Source: Pirellulales bacterium
Lineage (GTDB): Bacteria; Planctomycetota; Planctomycetia; Pirellulales; JAEUIK01
Assembly (NCBI GenBank): GCA_019745975.1
Contig: JAIESQ010000061.1
Span: 1-64,000, forward strand
DNA: 64,000 nucleotides
Direction of reading: 5' to 3'
Position 1 is the first letter of the stretch, and the number at the start of each line of letters is the position of its first letter. Shown one piece after another: positions 62,957 through 64,000 of the stretch. The notes below the pieces were generated by a model. It had not been told where the DNA came from. It saw only the letters and a list, made by a program, of their open reading frames with translations, and did not search any database. A program made the position numbers and the translations under genes.

Positions 62957-64000
62957 TTACTTCTCCAGCCTCCAGCCCGACGGATTGACGCTCACGGCCG
63001 TGTGCCCCTGGTAGCGATCGTACGTCTGGTGCATGGCCTCGATCGTGTCGAAGTAACCGACGATGTGGGCCGCGCTAAACGACTGGCCTGCCTTGATCGG
63101 CCGGCCGTAGACCTCTTCGATCATCACGATGATGCCGCCGGGACGCTGGCTGCACCACGCTTCGTAAACGATCGACGGATCGAGGGTCAGGCCAGCCAGC
63201 CAGGGGCCATCCTTGCCGGTCGCCTTGTCGCGCAGGTGATACGCGCGGATGAAGCTCTTGGGCAATTGATGCATGTCACGGCGATAGCCGAACTTCAAAT
63301 CGGGCGGAAACGGCGCGAAGAACTCGCTCGACGGAATCCGCAGCCCCTGGGGGCCACTCAAATAGCTCAAGTACATTTCGCTGAAGGTATCCCCCTGTTC
63401 GTGGCGCACGCAGCCCGGCGTGTCGTTGCGCAGAAACATCTCTTCGGAGGCGTTAACGCTGTCGATCTTATCCATCAGCACGAAAAATCGCTGGCCTTTG
63501 GGAAACACGACCAACTGCGTCCAGCGCGAGCCGGGCTTGCGTCCTGGCGCGGCATATTCGAACTGATATGTTGTCTTCACGGCGACATAGTCTTTCCCGC
63601 GGATAATCTCGGGCTCGACCGGCTTCATGCGATGGCAGAGCTGCGGCCCCTCGACCATCCGCTTGCGATGGCTGGTGCCGTGCGCCATACGAACATATTC
63701 ACGGCGCGCGGGATCGGTCTCGTTCTCATACCAGCTATAGCGGCCGACTCCGTTGCCGTCGGTGGCGATCACCTGTTGGCTCCACTCGGCGTCGCTGCCG
63801 GCCTCCATCAGCCAGTCGACGACCATCAGCCCATCCCCGACTTCGTGAAAGCCGGTCGCCTTGTCGACGAATGACCCCTTTTCGATGCCGGTCATCCAGT
63901 GCTTGGGATCGTGCTTGGGAATGACCGCTTCGAGCTCGGCAGTCTCGATCCTGATGGCGCGGGAGTCCTCGGTGACCTTGGCCCACGAGTCGTCGCCGGC
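62957..64000 (-). CDS. Unrecognised protein, 5' end beyond the window
   Basis: The reading frame stays open from its stop at 62957 to the right edge, so at least 348 residues are present and the start lies outside. Visible segments include AIRIETAELEAVIPKHDPKHWMTGIEKGSFVDKATGFHEVGDGLMVVDWLMEAGSDAEWS, RMAHGTSHRKRMVEGPQLCHRM, QLVVFPKGQRFFVLMDKIDSVNASEEMFLRNDTPG and GRPIKAGQSFSAAHIVGYFDTIEAMHQTYDRYQGH. An internal ATG at 63895 is not the start, because 35 coding-like codons precede it. The beta-rich pattern recalls exported sugar-binding or lyase-associated proteins, but no family is certain. Confidence 0.75.
   Translation of the reverse strand, partial: AGDDSWAKVTEDSRAIRIETAELEAVIPKHDPKHWMTGIEKGSFVDKATGFHEVGDGLMVVDWLMEAGSDAEWSQQVIATDGNGVGRYSWYENETDPARREYVRMAHGTSHRKRMVEGPQLCHRMKPVEPEIIRGKDYVAVKTTYQFEYAAPGRKPGSRWTQLVVFPKGQRFFVLMDKIDSVNASEEMFLRNDTPGCVRHEQGDTFSEMYLSYLSGPQGLRIPSSEFFAPFPPDLKFGYRRDMHQLPKSFIRAYHLRDKATGKDGPWLAGLTLDPSIVYEAWCSQRPGGIIVMIEEVYGRPIKAGQSFSAAHIVGYFDTIEAMHQTYDRYQGHTAVSVNPSGWRLEK

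Overview
The window is high-GC bacterial DNA, packed with genes on both strands. No rRNA or tRNA was seen. Gene content points to a planctomycete, most likely of the Pirellulales. The signs are two secreted sulfatases, two BNR sialidase-type proteins, an exported PQQ-type propeller beginning with a DWPQFRG motif, a redoxin/cytochrome/copper-monooxygenase fusion, LamG plus metallophosphoesterase, twin-arginine proteins and an MnmA with a GCCSASD insertion. The assignment rests on gene style only, because no phylogenetic marker is present.

Layout. Bases 190-3074 hold a minus-strand membrane trio (RDD protein, SpoIIM-family protein, unknown membrane protein). Bases 3930-8693 hold a methyltransferase, an exported lactonase-type propeller, a small unknown protein and leuA. 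leuA is preceded by what reads as a complete leucine attenuator: a promoter, a 20-residue leader peptide with nine leucines, an antiterminator and a perfect terminator. Bases 8792-19100 hold a very large FtsX-type permease, metF, the redoxin/cytochrome fusion, a two-helix K+ channel with RCK domains, and argC-argJ. Bases 19390-22619 are a compact sugar-modification cassette (DegT aminotransferase, NAD epimerase, WecD-like acetyltransferase).

Bases 22768-37506 hold a Tat-exported unknown, a sialidase-TolB-like fusion, glgX, a CPA2 antiporter, a glycerophosphodiesterase, mnmA, a DUF2185-type protein, and a penicillin-acylase homologue coupled to an exported duplicated-domain protein. Bases 37627-47352 look like a carbohydrate-derivative catabolic neighbourhood: sulfatase, sialidase-like protein, two SDRs, Na+/solute symporter, amidohydrolase, Gfo/Idh/MocA dehydrogenase and HpcH/HpaI aldolase. 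Bases 47507-55457 hold exported propeller and GH-like proteins, then a four-gene run (class IV aminotransferase, aspartoacylase-type deacylase, GSA-like aminotransferase, PhyH dioxygenase). The right end carries a second sulfatase, a LamG-phosphoesterase, a SWIM-SNF2 helicase and a gene cut by the window edge.

The most unusual non-coding content is the leu attenuator and several families of dispersed palindromes. One family has four copies with nearly constant 20-bp arms and unrelated loops of 31-33 nt. Two copies run into coding sequence: one arm supplies the C-terminus of a Gfo/Idh protein and another replaces the start region of a deacylase gene. A different palindrome lies inside mnmA and occurs again, split by a second element, at 15447-15561.
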